A stretch of DNA of 64,000 nt, taken from assembly GCA_032871835.1 (NCBI GenBank), contig CM065300.1:112527088-112591087 (forward strand), given 5' to 3'. Below the pieces are notes generated by a model that worked only from the letters and a program-made list of their open reading frames with translations, did not search any database and had not been told where the DNA came from. This document shows, piece by piece, positions 10,916-23,029 of this stretch. Position 1 is the first letter of the stretch, and each line of letters begins with the position of its first letter. This DNA is from Dipteronia dyeriana. Its lineage: Eukaryota > Streptophyta > Magnoliopsida > Sapindales > Sapindaceae. The position numbers and the translations under genes were made by a program.

Positions 10916-13578
10916 TGTAGGAAAAAACACGCGGCAGAAATGGAAAATTTGATTGGTATATTTTTAAAAAAAAATCCTTTAAAAGATTGGTCCTTAACTC
11001 TTGATTAATTAAAATATAATAAAAGTATCGTACATTTTTCTCATGACGATTGAAGTTGTGCCGAATTGAATCTGCAAGATTCTTCAATTCAAACACAAAC
11101 ATGAATCACCTAGGAGTATGTGCTCCCTTTCTTTGAATTGTATACCTGATGATGGAAAACAAACAAAATATTTTCCTTTTGTTAGTCACAACAATCCTCC
11201 TAGAGAAAAACAAAGAACGTTTGGTAACTTGTGAATTCTCAATCTATTGTTTGAAACTCGCATGAACCTGAATCGATTTTATGCACAAAGACTTTTTATG
11301 TAAAAGGTACTAATGAGTTGGATGAAGTTTTTATTTTAACTATGTAAATAAATAAAAAAATACTTCTCACACAAGAACTAGGGTGGTGGCCGAATTCTCT
11401 CTTCAAGATTTCAATCTTGATCGAATTCTCACTCCAGAAAACTAACGTAGACCAGATTCTCACTTAGAAAATATATAGGTCATGGCCAAATCCTCTTCTA
11501 AGGAGGATTTATGTCTTGTGTCCAAATCCTCTTAAAAGAAGGAATTGTGTGTTAGCCAAGAAACCTCACTCAAATAATAATTCTTTTCCACCCCATGACT
11601 CATATTCCAACTTATTAGTGTATTTATCCAATAACTAATTATTGAATATAAATTAAATTGTGACTTTATCAAAAACTTCCTAATTTGACCAATTGTCGAT
11701 TAGAGTTTTGATAGATATCAAATACTTCCTAATTTGACTAGATATATAAATTTCTTTTATTTATCTACCTATCAAATCAAGTTTTTTATTCTTATTATAC
11801 TACCAACGATAGTATAACACTAGGAGATCTACTAGGAAAAAGATTTTGACTTTTAATTAAATTATTATTAAATTATTAAATTATTAAATTAATTAATTTT
11901 CAATTAATTAAATAATAAAATAAAAAATAATATATTAGGATATAATGTTTGCTATTGCCGCCCAAGCCTATTATATGGGCACTATATTATTTTTCCATTT
12001 TATTAAATCCATTCGACTTTTATAAAAAGTCAACATGTGAACTAGACCCATTCTTACTAAAAAAGAAACAAGTCCACATGCCTTAAATTAATACATTAAC
12101 ATAATTTAAACAGCCCATTTAATTAAAATATGCAAATTATATTCTTAATGTATTAATGGAATGCTAATTGCACCCCATTAGGGTCGTCCAAGGATTCCCA
12201 CATCCTTGGCCACGCATTCAAGGTAATTGAAGAGTTACCACATGACTTGATCACACATGACCGCACCTCTCTAAAACTTTTGGATTCCGAAATCCAAAAA
12301 TAATTCTATATGAACCCAAAAGTCGGTCTGGTAGGATATATCAAGTGATCCATGGAAGTTCGTGTGGATTGGCGATCTTGACGAGCTATCTAAATTTAAG
12401 ATCCAATAGAAATAATCCAATCACAATCAACAAATAATTTACTTGGGTCCGATCTATTAGTTTTAGTTCATTCCACTAAAGAACTAAAATTTAACTCTTA
12501 AATAAAGATAAAATAAGTTAATGTTCCTCATTTTTACCCTAGACAATTTTAATGGAGATAGTGTATCCTCGTGAAGAATACTAGTAATCGTCAAGAGCTT
12601 ATAGACCGCTTATAGTTGTCCTAGTTACCATATTTACTCATATGACCACATTTTGAACTTGTATATTTTGACTTTTCCAGAAACCATATTTCATTAGACA
12701 CTATTGAAAACTTAACATTAAGATTTAATATCCACGATGTTCATATCTAGTAATGAATTCCTCTATCGATTAACAAATGAATACCACCAAACCATCGAGG
12801 ATAGACTATGCTATATAATCGTACTCACTGATGGCTCAAATGATAACACTTGTAACCATAAGTCCATCATTTATCTCAGATAGACTCTCTGATTGTCTTC
12901 AAGTGAAAACTTTTTCCATTAACGGTTCTAGATAAGTATCTCACCGAGATCCTATTCAAGGAAACTAGTGCACTAGATTATTTTGCCCAAAGACACCACA
13001 CTTTGATGATTTTAGACTCATCATAACACATTTGATCCCACCCAAATGCTAGAAAAAGAATCTACAACTGTAACAGTGTAAAACCACTCAACCTTTATCT
13101 TAAGTTGTGAATATTGTTCAAACCTAACTAAAGAATTGTGTCTACCTCATACATATCCAGATGTAAGAACAATTCTTCTATTCTCATAGTCTTTTGACCT
13201 TATGATTATTTACTTTTGACAATTATAATAATTAAAGTATAAATGCTATAAGATTTGTTAAACTAGAAATCACTTTATTAATATGAAAAGATTGTGAATA
13301 AATATACAACTTTAACAAGGTAAAGGCGCCTAAACTTTATCTTAAGTTGTGAATATTATTCAAGGCTAACTATAGAATTGTGTTTACCTCATACATATCT
13401 AGATGTAAGAACAATTCTTCTTTTCTCATAGTCTTTTGACCTTACGATTATTGACTTTTGACAATTATAATAATTAAACTATAAATGCTATAAGATTTAT
13501 TAAACTAGAAATCACTTTATTAATATGAAAAGATTGTCAAATACATTATTACACTCTTGTTAATGAGTATAATAAAAA
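10916..13578 (-). mobile_element. Copia LTR family C, copy 1 (3' LTR position)
   Basis: The + strand begins TGTAGGAAAAAA with a nearby ACGCGG, matching the terminal TGTAGGGAAAAATC of the copy at 17810. It is in the same minus orientation. Its start, near 13578, follows a polypurine tract (GCAAGTGGGAGAT on the minus strand, 13579-13591), so it is the 3' LTR for the RNase H remnant at 13600-14305. At about 2.66 kb it is longer than the 2.09 kb copy at 17810-19900 because of an internal tandem duplication and an extra block near 12080-12300. Confidence 0.8.
13091..13537 (-). repeat. Tandem duplication of about 205 bp inside LTR C copy 1
   Basis: Copy A is about 13091-13295 and copy B about 13332-13537. 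Both run from ACTTTATCTTAAGTTGTGAA-like sequence through CAATTCTTCT, GTCTTTTGACCTTA and TGCTATAAGATTT to ATATGAAAAGATTGT. A spacer of about 36 bases containing AACTTTAACAAGGTAAAGG separates them. Family C copies at 14306 and 17810 have only one such unit. Confidence 0.85.
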
Positions 13579-13591
13579 ATCTCCCACTTGC
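13579..13591 (-). other. Polypurine tract of copia element C
   Basis: On the minus strand GCAAGTGGGAGAT lies between the RNase H remnant and the LTR start. The same tract, GTGCAAGTGGGAGGT, precedes LTR B at 53507-53519. Confidence 0.65.
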
Positions 13592-13599
13592 TCTATAGC

Positions 13600-14305
13600 A
13601 AATGTGTCATATCTCTTATCCCCAAGTTTTCCCCATCAAAACTCTTTTGTGGTAGAGCCCTTATGAAGGGATCCGCTAGATTTTCTGCTGACGCGATCTT
13701 GGTAATCATCACGTCTCCCCTATGTACAATTTCACTAAGAAGATGATACTTTCTTTCAATGTGTTTCCCTATCTTATGACTTCTTGGTTCTCTCGAATTA
13801 TCCAGTGCTCCATTATTGTCACAGTAGATAGTGATCTACTTATTCGCATCAGGAACCACTTCCAAGTCAATCAAGAATTTACGGGGCTAGATGACCTCAT
13901 TAGCAGCTTTGCATGTGGCAACATACTCAGCTTCCATGGTGGAATCATCAATACAAGATTGCTTGATACTCCTCCATATGATTGTGACTCCTCCAAAAGT
14001 AAACACAGATCCTAATGTTGATCTCGTGATGTCATAATCCGACTGGAAATCAGAATCTGTATACCCAATGGGAATTAAATTCCCTCCAGAGCATACATGC
14101 ATATGACCTCTCATTCTCATGAGATAATTGAAAATATGCTTGACTACCATCCAGCGATCAAGACCAGGTTTCGATTGAAACCTGCTAACTATGTCAACAT
14201 CAAAACAAATATATAGTCTAGTGCCAAGCATTGCATACATGAGACTTCCAACTGTCGAGGCATATGGAACCCTACTCATGAATTACTCTTCATTAGTTAG
14301 TCTTG
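13600..14305 (-). pseudogene. Ty1-copia RNase H remnant (3' end of pol)
   Basis: The minus-strand frame 14279-13887 carries the copia C-terminal block. A YASTVGSLMYAMLGTR segment is followed by PIGYTDSDFQSD (normally ..YSDADWAGD.., with its conserved acidic residues), VTIIWRSIKQ and the DSTMEAEYVA segment of RNase H. The weaker continuation to about 13700 encodes a VLYCDN-like end. The frame starts inside the protein, because everything upstream of about 14305 is replaced by an inverted LTR. It is a close relative of the fragment at 53725-54087. Confidence 0.85.
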
Positions 14306-16358
14306 AAAAATATTCACAACTTAAGATAAAGATTAGGCACATTTATCTTGTTAAAGTTGCAGATTCTTTTGCTAGCATTTGAGTGGGATCAAATATGTTA
14401 TGATGAGTCTAAAATCATCAAAGTGTGGTGTATTTGGGCAAAAGAATCTAGTGCACTGGGTGCATTGAATAGGGTCATAGTGAAATACTTTATCCAGAAC
14501 CGTCAATGGATAAAAGTTTTCACTTGAAGACAATCGAGAAGTGTATCTCAATCCTGAGATAAATGATGGACTTATGGTTGCAAGTGTTATCATTTGAGTT
14601 ATCGATGGGTACGCTTATATGGCATAGTCTATCCTCGATAGTTTGGTGGTATTCATTTTTTAATCGATAGAGGACTTCATTTATAGATATGGACACTGTG
14701 GCTCCATTTATTAAATGAGAGTAGAATATCATCATATGGACGTTTTGAGGTATTGGATATTAAATCTTAACGTTAAGTTTTCAATAGTGTCTATTGAAAT
14801 ATGGCTTCTGGACAAGTAAAAATATCCAAGTTCAAAATGTGGTCATATGAGTAAATATGGTAATTTGGAGAGCTATAGGTGGTCTATGAGCTCTTGGTTA
14901 TTATTGGTATTCTTCACGAGGATACACTTTCTCCATTAAGATTGTCTAGCGTATGAATGAGCAATATTAACTTATTCTGTCTTTGTTTAAGAGTTCAGTT
15001 TTAGTTTTTTACTGGAATGAACTAAAATTAATAGATCGGTCCTAAGTGAATCATTTGTTGATTGTTAATAGGTTATGTCTATTGGAACTTAAATTTAGAT
15101 AGCCTGCCAAGATCTCCAATCCATACGAACTTGCATGGATCACTTGATATATTCTACTAGACCAATTTATGGGTCCATATAGAATTGTGTTAAGGCATGT
15201 GGACTGGTTTCTTTTAGTAAGAATGGGTCTAGTTCACATGTGGACTTTTTATTTAAGTCCAATGGATATAATAAAATAGGAAAAACAATTTTTGGCCCAT
15301 ATATATTGGCTTGGGTGGCTAAGGCTATATATAATAGCTTATTATATTGTTTTTTATTTTATTCTTTAATTAAATGGAAATTAAATAATTAATTATTTAA
15401 TTAAAAGTCAAAATATTTTTTCTAGTGGAAGAAGGTCTCCTAGAGTAATATTATTGTTGGTAATATGATAAGTATCAAATACTATATTTGATAAGTTGAT
15501 AAATAAAAGGAATTTATTTATCTTTATTTATCTAGTTAAATTAGGAAGTATTTGATTTCTATTAGAACTCTAATTGACAATTGGTCAAATTAGGAAGTTT
15601 TTGATTTAGTCACAATTTAATTTATATTCAATAATTGGTTATTGAATAAATACACTATTTGGGTTGGATTAGGAGTCTTGGTGTGTAAAAGAAATCCTAT
15701 TTTTAAGAGGATTGAATCCAAATTTTGATAGGAGTCTTGGTGAAGTAGAAATCCTCTTTCTATGAGGATTTTCGACCACCTATATATACTCTTATATAGA
15801 ATTTCAACCAAGACCAAATTTTTGGTGCAAGAAGTTGTTTTTTATATATATATAGTTATAAAAAAAAACTTTGTCCAACTCATAGATATTGTGTATTGAA
15901 TTCGGCTAAGGAGAAGAGAAAAGAGGAACGCTTTGTTTTCGATAGTGCACTAGTTGTCTTTACATCAAAAGGTTTTGTGTACAATATCAAATCAAGGTTC
16001 AACCGAGTTTCAATCAAATAGATTGATAATTCACAAGTGACTGGATGTTCTTGGGTTTTCTCATAGAGGATTATTGTGACTAACAAAGAAGAAGATTTTG
16101 TTTGTTTTCATCCTCAGGTATACAATTAAAAGAAAGGGAGCCCACACTCCTAGGAGATTCACGTTCGTGATTGGATTGAAAGATCTTACGGATTCAATTT
16201 GGTGATAGTTCAATCGTCACAAGAAAAAGGTACGACACTTTTATATACATCAATTAATCTAAGGTTAAGGTTCTTTTTGTTAAAGGGAAAATTAAAAAAA
16301 AATATACCAAACCCTAATTCTACGCTTCCGCCGTGTTTTGAACCGATTTTTCCCTACA
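14306..16358 (+). mobile_element. Copia LTR family C, copy 2, inverted
   Basis: This is a plus-oriented copy of the LTR found in minus orientation at 10916 and 17810. It ends GATTTTTCCCTACA at 16358, the complement of the TGTAGGGAAAAATC start seen on the + strand at 17810. The first roughly 230 bases of the LTR are missing: it starts at the TTAGTTAGTCTTGAA block. It is joined on the left to RNase H coding sequence and on the right to integrase coding sequence, both of minus orientation. It therefore occupies exactly the place of the missing reverse transcriptase. Confidence 0.8.
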
Positions 16359-17240
16359 ATATTAACAGATCAACAATTCTTGTTAACTGAGTACTGGTCT
16401 CACCAGGCTCTAACTCATTCAACGCAATCTTTGATAGACGTATATGGTCACTAATATAGCTATCCTCAAAAAATGTTGCATTTGTCGAAACAAATACTTT
16501 GTTATCTTCAGCACTATAGATGTGTCCACCTCTGGTCTCCTTATAGTATCCAATAAACAAGCAGACCACAGACTTAGAGTCTAGCTTTCCACTTTTGTTC
16601 TTCAGCACGTGTGCTGGACACCTCATTATGCTAAAATGTTACAAACTTGCTTTATGACCATTCTTACAACTCTAGAGAAGTCTTAGAAACAAATTTGGAT
16701 GGCACTACATTCAAAAATGTATGACGCTGTTTGTAACGTATTTAACACGCATAAAGAAGACTCCATCCTCAAGCTATGTCCAAGAATCCGTACACTGTAA
16801 AGAAGAACAAACATGGCTAGTAGCCCTCAAATCAACTATCTAGGGTGAAGAATCATCTTCCATTATACACGACTTAAGAACAAGTAAATCATATTTACCT
16901 TTCTTGGGCTTGGGCTTACCCTTTGCCTTCTCAACAGACCTATTCTTTTCATTTCTAGAAGAAGATGGTAGGCAACATTTGCCTCACCAGCCTTACTTTT
17001 GTTGCCATTTGTCAAGGACTCAAAAGTAGTGAGCTCATTGAGTAACTAAGTGAGACTGAACCTTAGCTTGTTCATCCCATAGTTAATCTTGAATTGATCG
17101 AAACTCTTCGGATAAGTCATAAGTATGATGCTTGCTTGATTGGGATCATCTAAAGAATGATTTATCAAGTTATCTAGATGCCAATTAGATACCTAAACCA
17201 TTCAATGCATGTTCATACCAAAAGAGATATATGAGTGGCA
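16359..17240 (-). pseudogene. Ty1-copia gag/protease/integrase remnant with internal deletion
   Basis: Reading down the minus strand, 17240-16950 resembles the end of a copia gag, including a KAKGKPKPKKGK basic tract near 16910-16930. Near 16870-16820 is a protease remnant, IVDLRATSHVCSS, where family members have DSGATSHV. Integrase C-terminal sequence then follows abruptly (16626-16400), with the VCLFIGYYKETRGG and DNKVFVSTNATFFED blocks. The gag-pre-integrase domain, the integrase core and the whole reverse transcriptase are absent. Many stops are present. The frame is cut at 16358 by the inverted LTR. Confidence 0.75.
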
Positions 17241-17619
17241 CTCCTATTCTATATGACATGTTATCAAACAATGACAAACATTGCAATATTTATGAAAATA
17301 TAAATAGCTCCATCCTAGAAAAGCAAGTACATTACAATTTTTGGAATACAAAAATTCCTTTCTTGGCGAACAAGTCTTCATGCGGCCCATCGTCTGTTTG
17401 CACACCCATTGGCTGCCTCTCATGGGCGTGCGTACCCATTGGCTCCATAAAGGTCTATCGTGCACAGACCATAGCATTCATAGGGCTGTCGTGCACAACC
17501 CATACCACAACAAGAAGAAAATTATTGCGATGATAGGGAACCCTTCTTGTTACAATCCCAAAACAAAAATACATTGAAATTCTATGACCAAAATTGAGCA
17601 ACAACAAATCACATTATAA

Positions 17620-17656
<37 letters not shown>

Positions 17657-17794
17657 ATGCATTCCAATGTAAATATATATATATATATATATATGTGAAT
17701 ACCTAGAGCACCATCTCTTTCTAAAACATGCATATTCACAATAAAAAGAAATAGATTCATGTATATATACATCAATTAATCAAGGGTACAACCT
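17241..17794 (-). other. 5' leader of copia element C with (AT)n tracts
   Basis: Non-coding stretch between primer-binding site and gag. It contains two AT microsatellites (17623-17654 and 17673-17694) and short repeated blocks around CCCATTGGCT near 17405-17445. The open frames here are not conserved-looking. Confidence 0.5.
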
Positions 17795-17809
17795 GCCACT
17801 GATACCAAT
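17795..17809 (-). other. Primer-binding site, initiator Met tRNA type
   Basis: Directly after the LTR end (CCCTACA on the minus strand) comes ATTGGTATCAGTGGC. Its TGGTATCA core is the usual complement to the 3' end of initiator methionine tRNA used by plant copia elements, so 17810-19900 is a 5' LTR. Confidence 0.8.
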
Positions 17810-19900
17810 TGTAGGGAAAAATCGATTCAAAACGCGGTGGAAGTGTAAAATATTTTTCTTTTGTTAGTCACAATAATTCTCCAAGAGAAAACCCAAGAAC
17901 GTTCGGTCACTTATAAATTATCAATCTATTTGATTGAAACTCGCGTGAACCTTGATTCGATGTTGTACATAAAACCTTTTGATGTAAAGGCTACTAGTGT
18001 ACTATCGTTTCTATTCTCCATGGCCAAATTCTACAAACTAGTTTAAGAGATGGATTCTATTTTTCACGCTAAAGAAAAATAACTGTCAAAGCAAGCCTCT
18101 TTTTCTTCTTCTTCTTGAGAGTGTCGCCGAATTTCACACTATATTATATATATATATATATATATGTTGGCTGAAATCCTTGCCCTAATTTTCTTAGGGT
18201 TGGTCGAATTCTACTTGCTTTTAATTTAGGAGACCAAATCATCTCCTAAAGAGGATTTACTTGGTGGGCAAGAATCCTTTTTCTAGGAGGATTTACTTGG
18301 TGACCAAGAATCCTCTCTCAAACAAGATTTCTTATCCACACCAAGACTCATAATCCAACTCAATACTGTATTTATTTAATAACCAATTATTGAATATAAA
18401 TTACATTGTGACTATATCAAAACTTTCTAATTTGATCAATTGTGAATTTAGAGTTTTAATTGAAATCAAATACCTCCTAAATTTACTAGTTAAATAAATT
18501 CCTTTTATTTTTTCTACTTATCAAATATAGTATTTGATACTTATCATATTACCAATAATAATATGACTCTTGGAGACCTTCTTCAACTAGAAAAAAGATT
18601 TTGACTTTTAATTAAACAATTAATTAATTAATTTCCATTTAATTAAATAATAAAATTAAAAACATTATGTAAGGCTATTATAGGCCCTCGCCGCCCAAGC
18701 AATATAAATATGGACCAAATATTATTTTTCAATTTATTAAATCCATTGGACTTTAATAAAAGGTCCACATGTGAACTAGACACATTCTTACTAAAAGAAA
18801 CAAGTCCACATGCCTTACAACAATTCTAAATGGACCCATAAATTAGTCTGGTAGAATATATCAAGTGTCCATGCAAGTTCGTGTGGATTGGGGATTTTGG
18901 CGGGCTATCTAAATTTAAGCTCCAACAGACATAACCTAATCACAATCAACAACTGATTCACTTAGGTCCAATCTATTAATTTTAGTTCATTCCACTAAAG
19001 AACTAAAATTGAACTCTTAATAAAGATAGAATAAGTTAATATTCCTCATTCATACCATAGACAATCTTTATGGAGAAAGTGTATCCTTGTGAGGAATACT
19101 AGTAATCACCTATAGCTCTAAAAGTTACAATATTTACTTATATGACCACATTTTGAACTTGGATATTTTTGCTTGTCCAGATGTCTTATTTCAATAGACA
19201 CTATTGAAAACTTAACGTTAAGATTTAATATCCAATACCTCAAAACATCGACATGATGATATTTTACTCTCATTTAATAAATGGAGCCACGATGTTCATA
19301 TCTATAAATGAAGTCCTCTATCGATTAAAAATGAATATCACCAAACTATCGAGGCTAGAATATGTTACATAATCATACACATTGATTGCTCACATAATAA
19401 CACTTGCAACCATAAGTCCATCATTTATCTCAAGATTGAGATAGACTCTCTGATTGTCTTCAAGTGAAAACTTTTATCTATGACGGTTTTAGATAAAGTA
19501 TATCATTGTGATCCTATTCAATACATCTAGTGCATTAGATTCATTTGTCCAAAGATACCACACTTTGATGATCTTACACTCATCATGACACATTTGATCC
19601 CACTCAAATGCTATCAAAAGAATCTACAACTTTAACAGGATAAAGGCACCCAACATTTATCTTAAGTTGTGAATATTATTCAAGACTAACTTAAGAATTA
19701 TGTCTACCTCATATATATCTAGATATACGAACAATTCTTCATTTCTTATAGTCTTTTGATCTTATGATTATTTACTTTTGACAATTATAATAATTAAACT
19801 ATAAATGCTATAAGATTTGTTAAAACTAGAAATCACTTTATTAATATGAAACAATGTCAAAAACATTATTACACTATTTCTATTAGGCATAATCCTAACA
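17810..19900 (-). mobile_element. Copia LTR family C, copy 3 (5' LTR)
   Basis: This 2091-base LTR reads TGTAGGG...CCTAACA on the + strand. A primer-binding site lies on its inner side at 17795-17809 and gypsy gag on its outer side. A short AT microsatellite lies at 18145-18165. The bases outside it (AGCGA, 19901) do not match those outside copy 1 (CCATG, 10911-10915), so copies 1 and 3 do not frame a simple intact insertion. Confidence 0.85.
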
Positions 19901-21347
19901 AGCGATTCACTACGCTCTTGTACCACATACTGGAGCATGATAAGGTCCTTTGGTCGTGGCTTCACTCCCTAGAATTGGGCAAAGAAAACACTTTTCTCAC
20001 TATCTTATACCTATATAGATATCAGGGATGGACAATAGCAAACATAAAACACTTTTCCCATTAAGTAGATGGCATTACGAATCTTACAAGCTTGAAAAAG
20101 GTACAATTATAAGTGCTCTTTATGTGGGGGATATGGTCGTACAGTTTAATTCTGGCTAGGGGAACTAGTCATCCTATAGGAGCAAGGGTTACACTATCTT
20201 AGTCTCAAAAAGGGAGACCAGTCAACCTATAGGAGCAATCTCCCTCTTCTCTCATTTTTCTCTCTTTTCTCTCTTTTCATTTTCAAAAAATCCAACCCCT
20301 TTGAGAGTTGGGGTGTTTATAGGACACCATGCTTCTGGTTGTTAAAGGAGGTTCTTCTACGTAGGAGTCTCTAGTTCGATCCATACCGTTTCTTTATTTG
20401 GAGCCCATTGTTCCTACGTCATGGATGGCTAGGATTGATTTAGCATGACTCTATGACTAACTTGGCGATCCCTCTAGCAAGTGGGATATCTCTGTCTTGG
20501 GATAGGTGATGGTCAGGAGATCCCCACAGTTCATTTGTTAGGGACATAGCTCACCCACATGCCTTGGGCGGCGAGGATGGTCCCAAGTATACCATAGTAC
20601 CTACGTGGGTCCCCCGTAGTCATTTATGTGGTGCTTGCCCTGGTTCTGAATGGACAGGGATGTGTGAGTTGGCCATAGGAGTCTCTTTCAGAGTAGAGGT
20701 CTGATAGGGGACAGTAGCAACGTCTGTTACGTTGCCATTGTCAGAGACTTCTTTCCTAGGTTTTCTTCTTTCCACTTAAGTGCTTTTTGTATTCCTTCTG
20801 TCTGTTGGAACTCAAGTCCCCTCTTTGGTGATGATTGGAGTTAACCTTTCTTAGGGCTAAGTTGGACTGCCATCAAAACGTCGAAGCTGATCAAGGTGGC
20901 ACAATAATGGTCACTGATTTCTTTCTTTTCCATTTCATTGTTATCAAGGCACAATCAATGCCCACCTGCCATTGTCCTTCATTGAGTTACTTCCCATTCG
21001 AGCTAGCCTTCCTAGATTTAGGGATTGCGTCAGCTCCTCTTCATAAGTCTGCTTGCAGTCCTTGACAAGGATTCTAGATTGTTCCCAATGGTCAAGTTTA
21101 CCCTGGTGCTTGCTCGACTCTGACGATCTGGCCACTCTAGCTTGGAGGACCTCCTTTCTTGGTTTTACTAGAGCTTACGATCCCTCCCAGAGGTCAGGAG
21201 TAACGGTCGGGCAGGATCTAGGTACCATGTCAAACAGGGTCTGGTTCAGAACGGGATGGGGAGTGGCGGGACAGGGATCTTCCCCGATTCCCGTTTCTCC
21301 TTAAAGCATCTGGGTGAGGTGCTCCTCTGATTTCTTCTTAACCATTT
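19901..21347 (-). pseudogene. Ty3-gypsy gag, decayed, minus strand
   Basis: A plausible gag start codon at 21347 opens a frame of about 130 codons with two stops, containing an SSESSKHQGKLDHWEQ stretch. The far end, 19965-19901, reads GVKPRPKDLIMLQYVVQER, the same block as GIKPHPKDRILLQYAVQE in the + strand gag at 6970-7025. The two therefore belong to related gypsy elements. The middle (about 20100-20830) is hard to read as protein and contains a TATA-like CCTATAAACACC on the minus strand near 20320, so a further insertion may be present. LTR C cuts the gag at 19900. Confidence 0.6.
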
Positions 21348-21611
21348 TTGACAGTTAACACTCTCTTTTTTTGCTTTACTATTTGATGATTGATTTATAT
21401 TGTCTTGTTAAACATGTGGTTAAATTTATATAATCTAGAAATCACAATCAACGGTTTCCGTTACATTTGAATTCGAATTGAGTTGACCATTCTATCTTAT
21501 TTATGGCGCTTTGAGTGATAAGGAGGTCATTGCTCCTAGTTCACCGGTCCACCTTTGCTAACGCGGTTCTTACGTTAGTTTGTCGTCACCTTCTCGAAAT
21601 CATTCTTCATA
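21348..21611. other. Left flank of the Athila-like element, unassigned
   Basis: Probably leader or LTR sequence of the gypsy element whose gag ends at 21347, continuing at 31913 once the Athila-like element is removed. No coding sequence was identified. Confidence 0.4.
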
Positions 21612-21616
21612 CTGGA
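21612..21616. repeat. Target-site duplication CTGGA (left)
   Basis: CTGGA directly precedes the LTR at 21617 and is repeated at 31908-31912, directly after the other LTR. Confidence 0.9.
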
Positions 21617-23029
21617 TGATTGGTGTACAAACCATAGTTATAAAATAATACTCGCAAGTGCACGAATCATGAAGAATCATACAGTGGCAAGTAAGGATCG
21701 TTCCCACGAAGACTAGAGATTTAATGGTTGAAATCTAAAACAAAAAAAAAGCTAAACAAAAAATAACCAATAGATTGTTAAAGATTGAATTAAAACTAAA
21801 ACTAAATTAAATTAAACTAAGAAAGCAATTGAAAAGACTGGGTTGTGGTCAAGAGTAAGAAAGCATTAGGTCATCAATGATTCCCAATTTTGAACACTCA
21901 ATGTTTGGAATAATCTATAAACAAGATTCAATCAATTGAAGGGTTCATTCTTTGTCTTTAATGTGACTATTACCGTATGATTGCGGGATGAGTCACGTAT
22001 TCCCAACCACTATTCACACATGGTCTATGGTGTGAACGATGATCTGAAACCCGTTAAACGTAAGAAATAAGAACCAAATTCTATACTTTGTTTGGCCTAT
22101 GCTAAATATAAAATTCATTCATTCTAAAGAGCATCAATCAAGGTTAGGTTTGGTCTATACTCTTGCCCTAATTCTCAAATAGTCTTAACCCTAAAATCAT
22201 GCCAAATAATCATTCACCCTTTGTCTATGGTGTGAATAAATATTAAAACTAATGAGGATTAAGCAATTAAGGATAATGAAAAATCAATAATTGAATTGAT
22301 GAATAATATTATTAATCCAAAAATGAGCATTCACAAAAGGTTCATATTAATTCCCTACTTGTGGGTTTAGTTACACATCACGAAATTAAAAGTAGAAGAA
22401 AAATAGAAGATATAACCTATTGAATACTTCAAGTCTTCAATTAAAATCATCTTAATCTTTGATCTTTTGATGTGCAAAGGTAATTGAGAGATTTGTGTTG
22501 TGATGTTTGCTGAAGAAAATAATTGTTGAGGAGGCTAGAATGTGTGTGTGTCTCAGAAAATAATATAAGAAGTATATTTAGGTCTACTCCAAATTAGGGT
22601 TCAGAATTCCATATAAAACCAAGAATACGCACGACCGTTACCTAGACCACGGTACGGACACCTTGCATAGGCCGCGACAATCCAAACGTTGTGCTCTCTG
22701 GTTGTTTATGCAGCATCAATCGCTGTGGAGACAAGTACTTGGTCACGGTATAGACCACGGCTATGAAAGATGGCATGGCTAGACTTCTCCGCTGGATACG
22801 CCATGGTGGAGGCTCTGCTTTGGCAGCGACTTACGCAGTGGCAATTGACATAATTGCCCAATATCTTCTTGTTAAACTCCATTATTTACAAATATCACCA
22901 AACCCCTCATAACCAAAGAAAATAACCTATACATGCTCAATAAACAAATTAAATAACCTAAATTACTCGAGGGACAAGCTTATTACATAGAAAATAGGGG
23001 AGAATATATATATATATATAAACCGATCA
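21617..23029 (-). mobile_element. 3' LTR of the Athila-like element
   Basis: 1413 bases, TGATTGGTGTA...AACCGATCA on the + strand. It is a direct repeat of 30545-31907. On the minus strand it starts TGATCGG just after the polypurine tract AGGTTTGGGGGTAT (23030-23043). It contains an AT microsatellite at 23004-23020. Confidence 0.9.

Noticed and set aside
10900..19910. One intact copia element from 10916 to 19900
   Set aside because: Flanking pentamers differ, the reverse transcriptase is replaced by an inverted LTR, and protease-to-integrase sequence is deleted.
20835..21304. Two + strand frames of 76 and 83 codons
   Set aside because: They are on the strand opposite to the gypsy gag that starts at 21347 and look like its shadow.
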